A stretch of DNA of 64,000 nucleotides from Eunapius fragilis (GCA_963681505.1 OY811972.1:298796-362795); one strand, 5' to 3'. Shown: positions 22,101-31,754, numbered from the stretch's first letter. Numbers and translations: made by a program. Notes: generated from the sequence alone by a model not told the origin.

Positions 22101-24457
22101 ACTGCCCAGGCATATACTGCATGTATCACCACACCCACCAGCACATGCCACACCACCAGCACATTTAATACGTCTAGTGTCAATGTCTGTGCCTCGTGAA
22201 TAGCATTACTGGTGAACTGGTTGAAGAATGCAATGCTTTTAACACCGGTTCCGTGAGAATCGAATGTTTTTTACGCACTTTTTGTCGAACTCACTTTTTA
22301 GAAAATTAGTCGGACGAGAGCTAACTGTTCCAAATTAGCGTGCTTCTAGTAACCCAACCTTCTACTCGATGTTTATCGCTATTTGTAGCATTGGGCATAC
22401 TTTCGCTCCCTTCCAGCATTCGTCTGAAGTGAAACGGCTAGACACTTCCTGAAAAAAAATACACATTTTTCCTGGACCTTTTTAAGGTTAACAAACTGTC
22501 CCAATGTTCTTACCTCAACAGGAGACATAGCTCCCCTGCAATGTTTGATCCTTTACTTCTACAGAAGCATCGAAACACGCTCAAAGCTTGGGGTCAAAGC
22601 TTCGATCCTCGACCCCAGACCAATTATTACATGTAATGGCTGTTAATAATTTTTGGCGAGACACTGTTCTCAGCTACAAGCAGTATGGGGGCTACAAGTC
22701 AACCAACTGAACGCAATCTGCAAACCACAGCCGGCTTCAGATCTGGCAGCAGCATTTCTTTCATGGCTGAACCAGTGACTTCTATCAATCTGCTGGGTTT
22801 TCAGAATCAGGCAATACACAATCCTTCCTTGGTCGACTGCGCAAACACTTAGGCACAAGTAGCACTTGTACAATAATTTCGTCTGTGATTCATGAATGGG
22901 GTATCAGAACTTTTGGGTCTGGGTACTGGAAGAAAGTGTGTTGTGCATTAACCTGATTCAACCAGGCAGGTTGAGAGCATTTCACTTGTGCTGTTCTCTA
23001 TTGGGTAACTAGAAACGTCTAAAGGTACCATCAAATGCATTCGAAACTGCTCCAGAAAAAAGTGTACTCGACAGCTTTCGAACATCGATAAACGGGCGAC
23101 TGCGTCAGTTAAAATCAATACAAGTACATTACCATGCATGATATGAAGCTAGGAATAATGCCAAACGTCCTATAAAGAGTTGGGCTATCGGAATATGCAT
23201 TTTGTTACGTAAAACGTTTTCCGACTAATTTTCTAAAAACGCACTTCGACAAAAAATACATTCGATTCTCACAGAACCGTTGTTAAATGAACATAATTCC
23301 TTAATAGGATTATCAATCTACAATGACTAAGTCATATATGAACCACATTATTAAAATTTGATTGCCAATTTAATTATTGAAAAGTCGATCAAATAAATTA
23401 TGCAAACTCCATAATAAACTGGTGTGTGCTGGTGTGATGTGTGCATGTGACTGGTGTGATGTGTGCATGTGACTGATGTGATGCGTGCATGTGACTGGTG
23501 TGATGTGTGCATGTGACTGGTGTGATGTGTCCATGTGACTGGTGTGATGTGTGCATGTGACTGGTGTGATGTGTGCATGTGACTGGTGTGATGTGTGCAT
23601 GTGACTGATGTGATGTGTGCATGTGACTGGTGTGATGTGTGCATGTGACTGATGTGATGCGTGCATGTGACTGGTGTGATGTGTGCATGTGACTGGTGTG
23701 ATGTGTCCATGTGACTGGTGTGATGTGTGCATGTGACTGGTGTGATGTGTGCATGTGACTGGTGTGATGTGTGCATGTGACTGGTGTGATGTGTGCATGT
23801 GACTGGTATGATGTGTCCATGTGACTGGTGTGATGTGTGCATGTGACTGATGTGATGTGTGCATGTGACTGATGTGATGTGTGCATGGGACTGGTGTGAT
23901 GTGTGCATGTGACTGGTGTGATGTGTGCATGTGACTGGTGTGATGTGTGCATGTGACTGATGTGATGTGTGCATGTGACTGATGTGATGTGTCCATGGGA
24001 CTGGTGTGATGTGTGCATGTGACTGGTGTGATGTGTGCATGTGACTGGTGTGATGTGTGCATGTGACTGGTGTGATGTGTGCATGTGACTGATGTGATGT
24101 GTCCATGTGACTGGTGTGATGAGTGCATGTGACTGGTGTGATGTGTGCATGGGACTGGTGTGTGATGTGTGCATGTGACTGGTATGATGTGTGCATGTGA
24201 CTGGTGGTGATGGTGCGATGGGTGCATGTGACTGGAGTATGCTGGGATGATGGGTGCATGTGACTGGTGTGTGATGGTGGTTCACTTTTAGGGCTTGCTT
24301 CAAAAAAGCTGAAGAGCTCAGACTAAAACAAGAGGCATGGTTAGCTCAGAGGGCCAAACCCATCACCACGACAGCAGAAAGGATGGGTGATAGTGATGAT
24401 AGTGGGGATGATGTGGACATAGATGAGATCATGAACTGGAGATCAAAAGTTGCATAA
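10193..24457 (+). CDS. ZNF830: ZNF830 (CCDC16) orthologue, 11 exons, 313 aa
   Basis: ZNF830 is a nuclear zinc-finger protein; relatives are linked to pre-mRNA splicing complexes and genome stability. Exons: 10193-10278, 16613-16712, 17554-17640, 17992-18060, 19903-19939, 20235-20280, 20372-20487, 20659-20689, 21514-21640, 21855-21931, 24292-24457. All joins are GT-AG and keep phase, and the total is 942 nt. Residues 1-29 match the family start (YRILMKEQ). The finger is C38-x2-C-x12-H54-x5-H60. Hallmark blocks follow: LPSDFF, ALPEGFFDDP, a WERFQK stretch, an acidic coiled segment and a C-terminal acidic SDD region ending in 'MNWRSKVA'. Human ZNF830 is somewhat longer (about 370 aa). Exons 5 and 8 are small and the least certain; an extra exon near 19812 is possible. 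Introns are swollen by tandem repeats. Confidence 0.9.
10517..15661. repeat. 37-bp minisatellite array, about 139 copies, in ZNF830 intron 1
   Basis: The unit is ATATCAATGGTCTCCTCCAC then CTCCCCCTAGTGTGGGC. The main variants are CTCCTCC/CTCCCCC/CTCCCTCC and ATATCAATGG/ATTTCAATGG. The T variant is confined to about 12855-14340, and blocks of about 300 bp recur, so there is higher-order structure. The strand is strongly pyrimidine-rich. Each unit contains a pyrimidine tract ending in TAG. The array ends in a G28 run (15663-15690). Open frames across it are artefacts of the repeat. Confidence 0.97.
15663..16612. other. Remainder of ZNF830 intron 1
   Basis: After the G28 run there is a G/A-rich stretch (15740-15930), a CT-rich stretch (16040-16100) and unique sequence. 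The 3' end has a pyrimidine-rich acceptor ending at 16612. No gene or RNA is seen. Confidence 0.6.
16940..17535. repeat. 40-bp minisatellite with AGGTCA half-sites, ZNF830 intron 2
   Basis: About 15 copies of a unit of about 40 bp (GTGAGGTCACCTCTCAGGGT then GTACACACCTCAGTATTGCA), some shortened by 2-4 bp. Each unit contains AGGTCA inside the palindrome GAGGTCACCTC, and GTGTACAC. It ends about 20 bp before the acceptor of exon 3. Confidence 0.93.
17660..17945. repeat. 17-bp G-rich minisatellite, ZNF830 intron 3
   Basis: Repeated GATGGGGAGGTGGGTGT with A/G and length variants, fully purine-rich apart from T. G triplets are spaced closely enough for G-quadruplex folding on the transcribed RNA. 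Confidence 0.9.
18089..18112. repeat. (GT)n microsatellite, ZNF830 intron 4
   Basis: About 12 GT dinucleotides shortly after the exon 4 donor. Confidence 0.9.
18676..19288. repeat. 16-18-bp CA-rich minisatellite, ZNF830 intron 4
   Basis: About 36 copies of CACACCTGTACACCCA with CA-number variants. It is open in several frames on both strands, which is expected of the unit and is no sign of coding. Bases 18113-18675 before it are unique. Confidence 0.93.
19435..19520. repeat. CT-rich tandem repeat, ZNF830 intron 4
   Basis: Tandem CTTCCCCCTCC of 11 bp, about seven copies. CT-rich sequence continues at 19690-19800. Confidence 0.85.
19940..20230. repeat. CT-rich repeat filling ZNF830 intron 5
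   Basis: Degenerate CTCACCCTCACTCCTCACCC units run from the exon 5 donor to the exon 6 acceptor. The whole intron (19940-20234) is effectively an extended pyrimidine tract. Confidence 0.9.
20524..20634. repeat. 10-bp minisatellite GTGTACATGT, ZNF830 intron 7
   Basis: About 11 copies of GTGTACATGT or GTGTACGTGT. They fill most of the 171-bp intron between exons 7 and 8. Confidence 0.93.
20736..20803. repeat. GATGTAATGT repeat, ZNF830 intron 8
   Basis: Short tandem TGATGTAATG with 5- and 10-bp spacing. A CT-rich (TCCCTCC)n tract follows at 21268-21415 in the same intron. Unique sequence lies between them. Confidence 0.85.
22243..23282. mobile_element. TTAA-flanked non-autonomous transposon in ZNF830 intron 10
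   Basis: The ends CACCGGTTCCGTGAGAATCG and, inverted, CAACGGTTCTGTGAGAATCG carry on for about 70 bp with few mismatches. Both ends touch TTAA (22239-22242 and 23283-23286), the target of piggyBac-type elements. The 1040-bp body has no recognisable transposase; two short minus frames (22670-22873 and 22948-23139) match nothing I know. Confidence 0.75.
23420..24285. repeat. 22-bp minisatellite, ZNF830 intron 10
   Basis: About 39 copies of TGACTGGTGTGATGTGTGCA plus TG. All three minus frames stay open for about 300 codons because 22 bp is not a multiple of three and the unit has no stop on that strand. It ends just before the acceptor of the last exon. Confidence 0.95.
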
Positions 24458-24473
24458 CACAACCCCTCCTTCC

Positions 24474-24514
<41 letters not shown>
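24474..24514. repeat. (CA)n in the ZNF830 3' UTR
   Basis: About 18 CA dinucleotides starting some 20 bp after the stop codon, so probably transcribed in the 3' UTR. Confidence 0.9.
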
Positions 24515-24516
<2 letters not shown>

Positions 24517-24660
24517 GTTTTCATGGTATTGTCATCTTTGATCTGAGGCAGCATATTTTATACTGCGTGGGTGTTTAACAAACGTGACTATAATGCAATT
24601 GCTTGCAACCAGGGCTGCCACAATATTTAATATGGGACGTCCAGGACTGTGCTTTTTTTC

Positions 24661-24666
24661 AATAAA
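24661..24666 (+). terminator. Candidate polyadenylation signal of ZNF830
   Basis: AATAAA about 205 nt after the ZNF830 stop codon is the first such hexamer downstream. Confidence 0.55.
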
Positions 24667-24952
24667 ACCACTATAAACACACATATCTTCTGACCTAAAC
24701 GACCCATGTTCTTCATATTTTCAGCAATTATTGCCACATCATTTATGTCTATTTTTACACACTGAGTCCATACAAACGTTCCGTAACCTTCAGGGTTAAA
24801 AACACATAAACGAAGGAGCGTCTCTCCAGCATCAAAATTGCAACGTACCCGAAGGAGTCCTGTTCCTATCGGATTTTGCAGGTTTAATTGAAATTTATAT
24901 ACTTGGTCTATAATCAAGATAATCAAGATATTGATTAACAAAGTCAGAGTAA

Positions 24953-25029
24953 CTTTCCCGGTCGTTTCGCACCATTCAGGTATATTTAAGAAGAGTCTCT
25001 ATTGAATGGCGCGAAGCGACCGGGAAAAT
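24953..25029. mobile_element. 77-bp hairpin MITE
   Basis: TTTCCCGGTCG-TTCGC-CCATTCA at the left is matched, inverted, at the right with about 25 paired bases around a loop of about 25 bp. No clear target-site duplication. Bases 24667-24952 and 25030-25422 hold no supported gene. Confidence 0.7.
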
Positions 25030-25422
25030 TGCTCTTGAGCAGGGACGTTGGTTACAGAATTAGTGTTATGACGGTGGTAGCCCAACGAATATTAATAATC
25101 TAAGTAGATTTCCGCTGCACTCCCGATCACTGCATCGAGGAAATTGAGCCCAGGCGTCCGTTTAATTATGTGCAGTTAGTTCTTGTGACGGAGGTGGTGG
25201 TGCTCAGCATCCTCCAAATACGCTCCCTCCTGACGACTTGCCACGCCCCCTTGTCGAAATCCTCTTCCCACGGGTTGAGGACACCTACGATTATGAAATT
25301 ATTAATTTACACTTTAAACCATTGCCTACTAACAAAAAGTATTTTCTATGCTGGAGCTATACAGTTTACATTGCAATGCATGGCGCGGTACAAGGGAGCA
25401 TACAGTTAAGGTGAGCACCTCA

Positions 25423-26299
25423 TTACAGTGTCGCCGAGACGATGGGGACGACGAGTGCAACAGTGGTGGGGGGAGCAGGGATGGAGGGTGCAGCAATGGT
25501 GGACGGAGCAGGGATGGCGAGTGTATCAGTGGCGGACGGAGCAGGGATAGCGAGTGCAGTGGTGGGAAGTAAATCAACGGGGGTAGACGGAGCAGCGGAG
25601 GCGGACAGATCAACGGTGATAGACGGAGCAGGGGTGGTGGATAGATCAACGGTAGTAGACGGAGCAGCGGAGGTGGATAGATCAACGGTGGTAGACGGAG
25701 CAGGGGTGGTGGATAGATCAACGGTAGTAGACGGAGCAGCGGAGGTGGATAGATCAACGGTAGTAGACGGAGCAGCGGAGGTGGACAGATCAACGGTGGT
25801 AGACGGAGCAGGGGTGGTGGAAGTGGACGGAGTAGGGGTGGAGATTAAAGTAGTCGCACTTGCTTGCGATCGCTGACGATTTACGATAACCGTGATGTTT
25901 ATAATTGTTTCGAAGAGCAAACTGATATCCCAGCTAGAAGGAAGTGGTGGAAAGGGCGGAAATGAAGGGAAGGGCGGGAAAGAAGGGAATGGCGGGAAAG
26001 GGGGGAAAGGCGGGAAAGTGGGAAATTCAGTTGGAAGCTCTTCATAGTCTTCCCCTTCGTAGTCTTCCCCTTCGTAGTCTTCTTCCCCTTCGTAGTCATA
26101 GTCATAGTCATCAGACCATCGCAACGTGCGCGCGCGCTGCTGCTCGGTATCTGGTTCCCTCGCCGTCGCTGTATCTCGTAAGGGAGTCCCGCCGGTTGAA
26201 AATACCTGCAAATTTATACATACGTTTCACTCGCTGGCGTGCATCCACTATATACACTCCACTCACGGCGCAGGCCGCAAAGATGAGCACAAACAGCAT
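25423..26299 (-). CDS. Secreted low-complexity repeat protein, two exons, 273 aa
   Basis: Exon 1 is 26206-26299 and exon 2 is 25423-26150. The 55-bp intron is GT-AG, and the phase-1 join gives one frame; without splicing, exon 2 has no ATG because a stop lies upstream in its frame. The start MLFVLIFAACAVSGVYIVDA looks like a signal peptide, followed by a basic RQRVKR that could be a furin-type site. Next come an Asp/Tyr/Glu block (repeats of DYEGE), a Phe-Pro block (FPPFPP), a short hydrophobic segment, and about seven 12-residue repeats of APSTTVDLSTSA that would carry O-glycans. I know no family for it. A matrix, mucin-like or biomineral protein is a guess from composition only. Confidence 0.6.
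25560..25840. repeat. 36-bp coding tandem repeat
   Basis: About seven units encoding APSTTVDLSTSA or APSTTVDLSTTP on the minus strand, inside exon 2 of the secreted protein. The period of 36 bp keeps the frame. Confidence 0.85.
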
Positions 26300-27676
26300 G
26301 TTGAAGGTGCCCGCAGCTATGATCGAGAGTATGAACACATTGCGAGGTGTGTTTGATGCTCCTTTTAAAGCTCCTCGGGACCTTATGCACACGTGGCTAC
26401 TGCACTGAGAGCTTTCTTCTCAGGGTAATCATACATGCCATTACACCTCTTACTGACCCTATACAAGTATTGTACCGGCGAGGTTATATGATGTTGCACA
26501 CTGATTGCTTGCGTGGCATATACTTTTTTAATGCAATTGTGTTCTAATTATAACTTTTCGCTTATATGTACGCGTAAACGTATATGCTAAACGTATTTAG
26601 TCATGGATAGTGTATATACACATGTGGAACTACAGGCAAAGCCACTTGCATGCAGTGAAACTGCTGGAATTAATTACGCGCGCGCAGTATAAATGCTGAC
26701 ATGCAGGTGTGTGACCACTTTAGATGCCGCCATATGCGAGGTAAATGTCTTAAAAAGGCACTTAAACATATTGGTTGAGATAACAGCAAGCTGTATAGCT
26801 CCCCTGACACCTGTGGCCCCTCAGTGCATGTGGTTTCTGTAATACCAGTAAGGCAGAAACTCCTCCATCATCGCCCGCGTGCATGCATGCACTCTACACC
26901 CACGCATGTTGGCTGGCTTCCCAGCTGACAGCTCACAATGGACGCACGTACGTTCTATATGACCACAATTAGTTCTTTGAGTTTTAATAATGCACCATTA
27001 CCAAATCAAATAGTGTTTTTTTACTTCATTTTATACTGGAATAATTTATGATGGTTATTATTTACCACATAACAACCGTAATAACTTTAAAGCAAATGAT
27101 GGTCTTAACTCACTATTGAACCTAGTAACTTGAAATCAGTACTGTTCCACTACATATCCAGATCTTGTTTACTGATTGCTAGTTATTAAAATCAATTATC
27201 TTAAACCGCAATCTTGAAAACTTTGTAAATGAGGCTTTGAATATTTTGATTTATGAGGGTTTTGATATAGTTTCTTAACCGCTTATGTATGTCAAGCAGT
27301 TAATTAATTTCAAACCTGAGTTATAGAGATTTTAAAGCGTTGCATTCTTTCGCAAACACCCTGTATAGATATGGCTTCATCATGTATGATATTTAACGAG
27401 TTTATTTTGTTGCGAAGCTTATTTAGTTACAGCACTTCCAGACTAGCTCAGCAGCACTTCCAGACTAGCTACGCTCATTGCCATTCTGACAGTAGATCAA
27501 TGTACTAAGGGCTATGACGCCCATGCGTGCTACTTCATGTATGGGAGCTTAAAAAAATTGCAGAACACAAAACATTAATAGTTAATCAAGTGGGCGCAAT
27601 GAATGGAAAACAACACATTAATTCCACCAGAATTCCAAAAGACAAACATCTCCATCACGCATCAAGGGCTATGACA
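26300..27676. other. Gene-free stretch between the secreted protein and the YME1L exon
   Basis: AT-rich unique sequence with no long frame. TTTATT at 27401-27406 (AATAAA on the minus strand) lies about 270 nt past the YME1L stop and is a possible polyadenylation signal. Confidence 0.5.
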
Positions 27677-27823
27677 TCAAATGTTTCTTGACAGAAGTTT
27701 GCCAGCAACCACCTGTTTGATTTCCTCCACGTCCAATGTCTCGTACTTGAGAAGAGCCTCGGCCAGCCTCTTGTGCTCAGTGGAATGACTCTTGAGCAGC
27801 TGCTGTGCTCGGTCATGTGACTC
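27677..27823 (-). CDS. YME1L1: YME1L-type i-AAA mitochondrial protease, terminal exon
   Basis: YME1L is the inner-membrane AAA+ zinc protease facing the intermembrane space. This exon starts after a good acceptor (pyrimidine tract then TAG), is in phase 0 and encodes 48 residues to a TGA. The text 'ESHDRAQQLLKSHSTEHKRL' followed by 'AEALLKYETLDVEEIKQVV' is the conserved C-terminal helix pair of FtsH/YME1L (family: ...RA..iL..h..E...LAeALL.yETLd..EI..v). The rest of the gene should lie at higher coordinates on this strand, but I find no AAA or protease exon before the GATA gene. Either the intron is very long or this is a detached exon. Confidence 0.8.
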   Translation of the reverse strand, partial: ESHDRAQQLLKSHSTEHKRLAEALLKYETLDVEEIKQVVAGKLLSRNI

Positions 27824-27879
27824 CTAAGGGGAAGAGAATAGTCACTCTTCTGACCAAACACTTTGTGCACATGTCCCAA

Positions 27880-28505
27880 GCAGGTAAGAGCATTTGGAGG
27901 TGATCATATGAGAGGGAGGGGTAATTAATCACGTGATCATATGGGAGGGAGGGGTAATTAATCACGTGATCATATGGGAGGGAGGGGTAATTAATCACGT
28001 GATCATATGGGAAGAGGGGCAATTAATCACGTGATCAAAAGGGAGGAGGGGTAATTAATCACGTGACCAGATGTGAGGAGGGGTAATTAATTACGTGATC
28101 ATATGTGAGGGAGGGTAATTAATCATGTGATCATATGGGAGGGAGGGTTATTAATCACGTGATCGAGTGTGAGGGAGGGTAATTAATCATGTGATCATAT
28201 GGGAGGGAGGGTTATTAATCACGTGATCATATATGAGGGAGGGTTAATTAATCACGTGATCCTATGGGAAGGAGGGGTAATTAATCACGCAATCATATGT
28301 GAGGAAGAGGTAATTAATCACGTGATCATATGGTAGGGAGGGGTAATTAATCACGTGATCATGTGAGGAGAGGTAATTAATCACGTGACCATATGGGAGG
28401 AGGGGTAATTAATCACGTGATCATATGTGAGGGAAAGGTAATTAATCCCGTGATCATATGTGAGGGAGGGGTAATTAATCACGTGATCATATGAGAGGGA
28501 GGGGA
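27880..28505. repeat. 32-bp minisatellite with CACGTG, upstream of the YME1L exon
   Basis: About 19 copies of TAATTAATCACGTGATCATA followed by TGGGAGGGAGGGG. Most units keep the palindromes TTAATTAA, ATCACGTGAT and TGATCA while the G-rich spacer drifts. It lies in the intron just upstream (minus strand) of the YME1L exon. Confidence 0.92.
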
Positions 28506-28576
28506 ACACATAAGCAGTACTCTACAGTGGTGCTAAAGCATTTCAAGCTAGAATACTGCTATAATGGAAAACTCCT

Positions 28577-28680
28577 CATGGTTGTGACACATGCTTGTAG
28601 CATGGCTGTGACACATGGGGGTAGCATGGTTACGACTCATGGGTGTAGGATGCTTGTGACACATGGGTGTAGCATGTCTG
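28577..28680. repeat. 24-bp tandem repeat
   Basis: Four to five copies of GTGACACATGGGTGTAGCATG with substitutions. Confidence 0.75.
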
Positions 28681-28850
28681 CGATATAATAGCTACCCCCA
28701 TACCTCACCACGTGTTATAACCATGCTACAAGTCTATTGTTGTAAGTTGAAAGGATTGCCAGGATAGTGTATGTGTGTAATATACATATCTACATGTCAC
28801 AAAATTGCATATCGTTTGTTTGTTGATAGTAGTAGTGTTTATATGAGTAG

Positions 28851-30525
28851 TTACTCATGGTACAGTCGGAAACAATCAGTACCATCATTTTCACCGGTGT
28901 GGCACAAATGGATACAACATATTTCGCAGTACCAGACAGTTTCTCTCTTGATGTGTTTCGATGCACAGAACTTACACCTGCTGACACCTTTCTTACTGTC
29001 TGTAATGGATCCGTCCTCTCTCCTAGCGCACCGACGCTGTGGCGCTACAATCACGGCTGTATGACCACAGCTATACACAATTTCAGACACACTATCTATT
29101 AATACAACTCAAAAAGGGGATTTTATAAGGGGTGTAGAAAACCGGTTCTAAACAGGGTCCAAACTGGTTTGACCGTGGTCACATGCTGTGCAGGCTGTCG
29201 ATCAACACCTCATACCGGCCGGTGCAGGCTTTTGCATGCTCCTACAGACTCATCGACGCCTATCATGGTCTAGCTCAGCAGTGGCACTGACTGGCTTCCC
29301 TGACACTGTCTGTTCGCTTTTTCATGGCATAGTGTTGCATTTGTTGGATGCCACGCACTACAGGGACATCAGCAATTGTTCTCCCGGGTAGTTTGCGGCT
29401 GCAGTAGTTTTCTATAAACTCCTTGGCCATTGCAAGTCTAAAATCACATAGTGATGCGTTGTGCCCACCTTGCAGCCGATATAAAATGAAGGCATTGGTA
29501 CATGCAACTTCCAGTAGAAACCCAAAAATGTACTTATAGTATTTTCGGCTCTTCATGCGGATGGAGTAGTACTGCTGCAGCTGATCATTCATGTCCACAC
29601 CTCCCATGTTTTCAGAATATGAAATAACTGCTTGTGGACATCTAAATTCCCCCTTCGTTCCATCCTTCATAGTTCTTTTGATGGTTCCTACAGCATCTGG
29701 TTGGACGTTTGTTGATAGTATGTTTACTACCTGGTTGTCCAACCATGCTGTGGCAACCAGTTTGTCTTTTTGCCTAACAGCAGAATCTCCTCTAAATATA
29801 GAAAATATCACTTTTTGTATTTCAATACATGTATCACTCACCTGGCTAGCAGCTCCCGGGCCAAACTTGCCTGAGCTTTTTTACTTCGTTTCGATCCTAT
29901 TTTTAGGTCGCTAGGCAAACCTTTAGTGCTGAGGCACAGTGTACCATTTGCATAGAACCCCTGCTTATGTAGTTTTACAAAAAGATAGGGTGATGTAAAG
30001 AAGTTGTCACAGTAGACGTGATGGTTCTTTCCCTCCAGGTGTTTGGTGAGAGGGATCACAACCCGAGCTCCCAATGCTGTCTCATCTTCTGGAACATCCT
30101 CTCCGCGTCCATTGCATGTACACATCGAAATTGGCTATAAATCCATTGGAGCTGTCGGCAAGGCACCACACTTTTATGCCTCTCTTCACTGGCTTCATTG
30201 GCATAAATTGTTTGAGGGATGAACGGCCCTGAAACGCCTCATCCACCACAATATCTCTTGAAGGTATGTAAGCCTCTCGCATTGCCTTTTGCACGCATTC
30301 AATAACTGGGCGTACTTTACCCAGCCTGTCATACCCAGTTTCTCCTCTGCATGCCAGTCTAGTGTTATTGGTGAAGTGAAGGTATCATGAAATGTCACGG
30401 AACCTGTCACGCGAAATGCGGCTTGCTATAGGGTGGTAATGAAAATACGGATCATTCTTCCAATAATCTTCTATTGCTGGGAGGTGAACCAGCCCCATGA
30501 GGAAGTTGAAGCCATAGATAGTTTA
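28851..30525 (-). pseudogene. piggyBac-type transposase relic with one intron
   Basis: Reading leftwards, the minus strand gives the PGBD family blocks in order: 'LPAIEDYWKNDPYF', 'RDIS*YLHFTNNT', 'DEAFQGRSSLKQFMPMKP', 'DNFFTSPYLFVKL', then 'ARELLARGDSAVRQKDK' formed across an intron, 'MGGVDMNDQLQQYYS', and the Cys-rich C-terminal finger ending 'CFRLYHE'. The 50-bp intron (29792-29841) has consensus ends and keeps phase. Damage: a TGA where the family has Arg (a CGA to TGA change) and a frameshift near 30125. A further break lies near 29275. It is therefore an old copy that once had a functional intron. Confidence 0.85.
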
Positions 30526-30602
30526 GAGATGGATTGGAAGCGCATCACGTGAGCCATTAAGACTACGCGCGCACTCCGTGATCGCGCGAATCACACCTTT
30601 CT

Positions 30603-30780
30603 CAAGGGCGTAGACAAGGGGGGGGCAGGGGGGGCTTAAGCCCCCCCCAGTTTTTTGGGCAGTTTTTTAATAACTAGCAAACTTAATTAATAAACCAACC
30701 GGATGTACTATAATTAGTTTGGATAACTTGGTTTATTAATAACTAGCCCCCCCAGTTTGAAAAACTTGTCTACGCCCTTG
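30603..30780. mobile_element. 178-bp MITE with TTTCT target duplication
   Basis: Terminal inverted repeats CAAGGGCGTAGACAAG and reverse, with TTTCT repeated on both sides (30598-30602 and 30781-30785). The inside contains a second inverted pair (CCCCCCCAGTTT and GGGGGG). It was inserted upstream of the piggyBac relic. Confidence 0.88.
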
Positions 30781-30785
30781 TTTCT

Positions 30786-31300
30786 AGTGGGCAAATCGAG
30801 GCAAAAGTCGTCAAACTGTGCCATACTGATTTTTGGTGGACATTCCTCATCGCCTATTTGATTGGTAAGTGTTCTGTAAGGTATTGACCTTAAAATAGCC
30901 ACTGTTTGTACTACGCGCGCTTCGTACCGATAATTTCACCACTATTGTGTGCTTATGTACCTTTTGTGAGAAACGGGTGAGTCTCCAAAGGTTTATTATG
31001 TTTTCTATGCTTATAGAGGTCATTTCTCTAGGAGGGATTTTTTTAAGTTTTGTTTTATCTTCATCCGATCGTGTGTAACACCATCATATAGTAGTTGAGA
31101 ACATAAATTAGTATACCGCGTGCATGTACCTGTTTACGAGCCATCGGCATAAGTACAGTTTAGGTTCCGTAACAGAAATTCATTACAGTACCACTATTTC
31201 GTGGCCAAAGAGTTAGTTTAGACATTCTGAACCCTACGACGGCGAACAAATGCTATTTTACCGTGAGTTTTATCTCTAACACATACAGTAATGAACACTT
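30786..31300. other. Stretch upstream of the piggyBac relic
   Basis: A minus-strand frame at 30714-30902 begins 'MAILRSIPYRTLTNQIGDEE' and may be part of a coding exon, but it runs into the MITE and I cannot assign it. The rest is unique. Confidence 0.35.
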
Positions 31301-31554
31301 ACAGTAATGAGCGTTTCATTTTTTGCCGGGACTGGTCCACACCCCTCTTGTAAATTCTCGTTCTAGCTGGGCCTAGTTTAGGTTCAGTGTAAGGGGGATA
31401 AGTACATTGGCTTCAGGTTAGGGTTAGAAAGTGGGGGGAAGCCAATGTACTTATCACCCTTACACTGAACCTAAACTAGGCCCAGCTAGAACGAGAATTT
31501 ACAAGAGGGGTGTGGACCAGTACCGGCGAAAAAATGAAACGCTCATTACTGTAA
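31301..31554. repeat. Long palindrome ending at an assembly gap
   Basis: About 110 bp from TTACAGTAATGAGCGTTTCA to AGTACATTGGCTTC is repeated inverted at 31440-31554, with a loop of about 25 bp. The right end runs straight into 200 N, so it may continue. Confidence 0.85.
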
Positions 31555-31754
31555 NNNNNNNNNNNNNNNNNNNNNNNNNNNNNNNNNNNNNNNNNNNNNN
31601 NNNNNNNNNNNNNNNNNNNNNNNNNNNNNNNNNNNNNNNNNNNNNNNNNNNNNNNNNNNNNNNNNNNNNNNNNNNNNNNNNNNNNNNNNNNNNNNNNNNN
31701 NNNNNNNNNNNNNNNNNNNNNNNNNNNNNNNNNNNNNNNNNNNNNNNNNNNNNN
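31555..31754. other. Assembly gap (200 N)
   Basis: Exactly 200 N, the size of a default scaffolding gap and not a measured length. Confidence 0.99.

Noticed and set aside
23351..24303. Three overlapping His/Ser/Thr-rich proteins of about 300 aa on the minus strand
   Set aside because: They are three phases of one 22-bp repeat inside a ZNF830 intron.
24627..24941. 104-codon minus-strand frame
   Set aside because: No family resemblance and no splice context. It overlaps the ZNF830 3' end region.
25442..25876. Plus-strand Gly/Val/Asp-rich frame
   Set aside because: Antisense of the spliced secreted protein. It lacks a signal peptide and any splice support.
31301..31554. MicroRNA precursor
   Set aside because: The stem is over 100 bp and nearly perfect, as in foldback elements, and far longer than animal miRNA hairpins.
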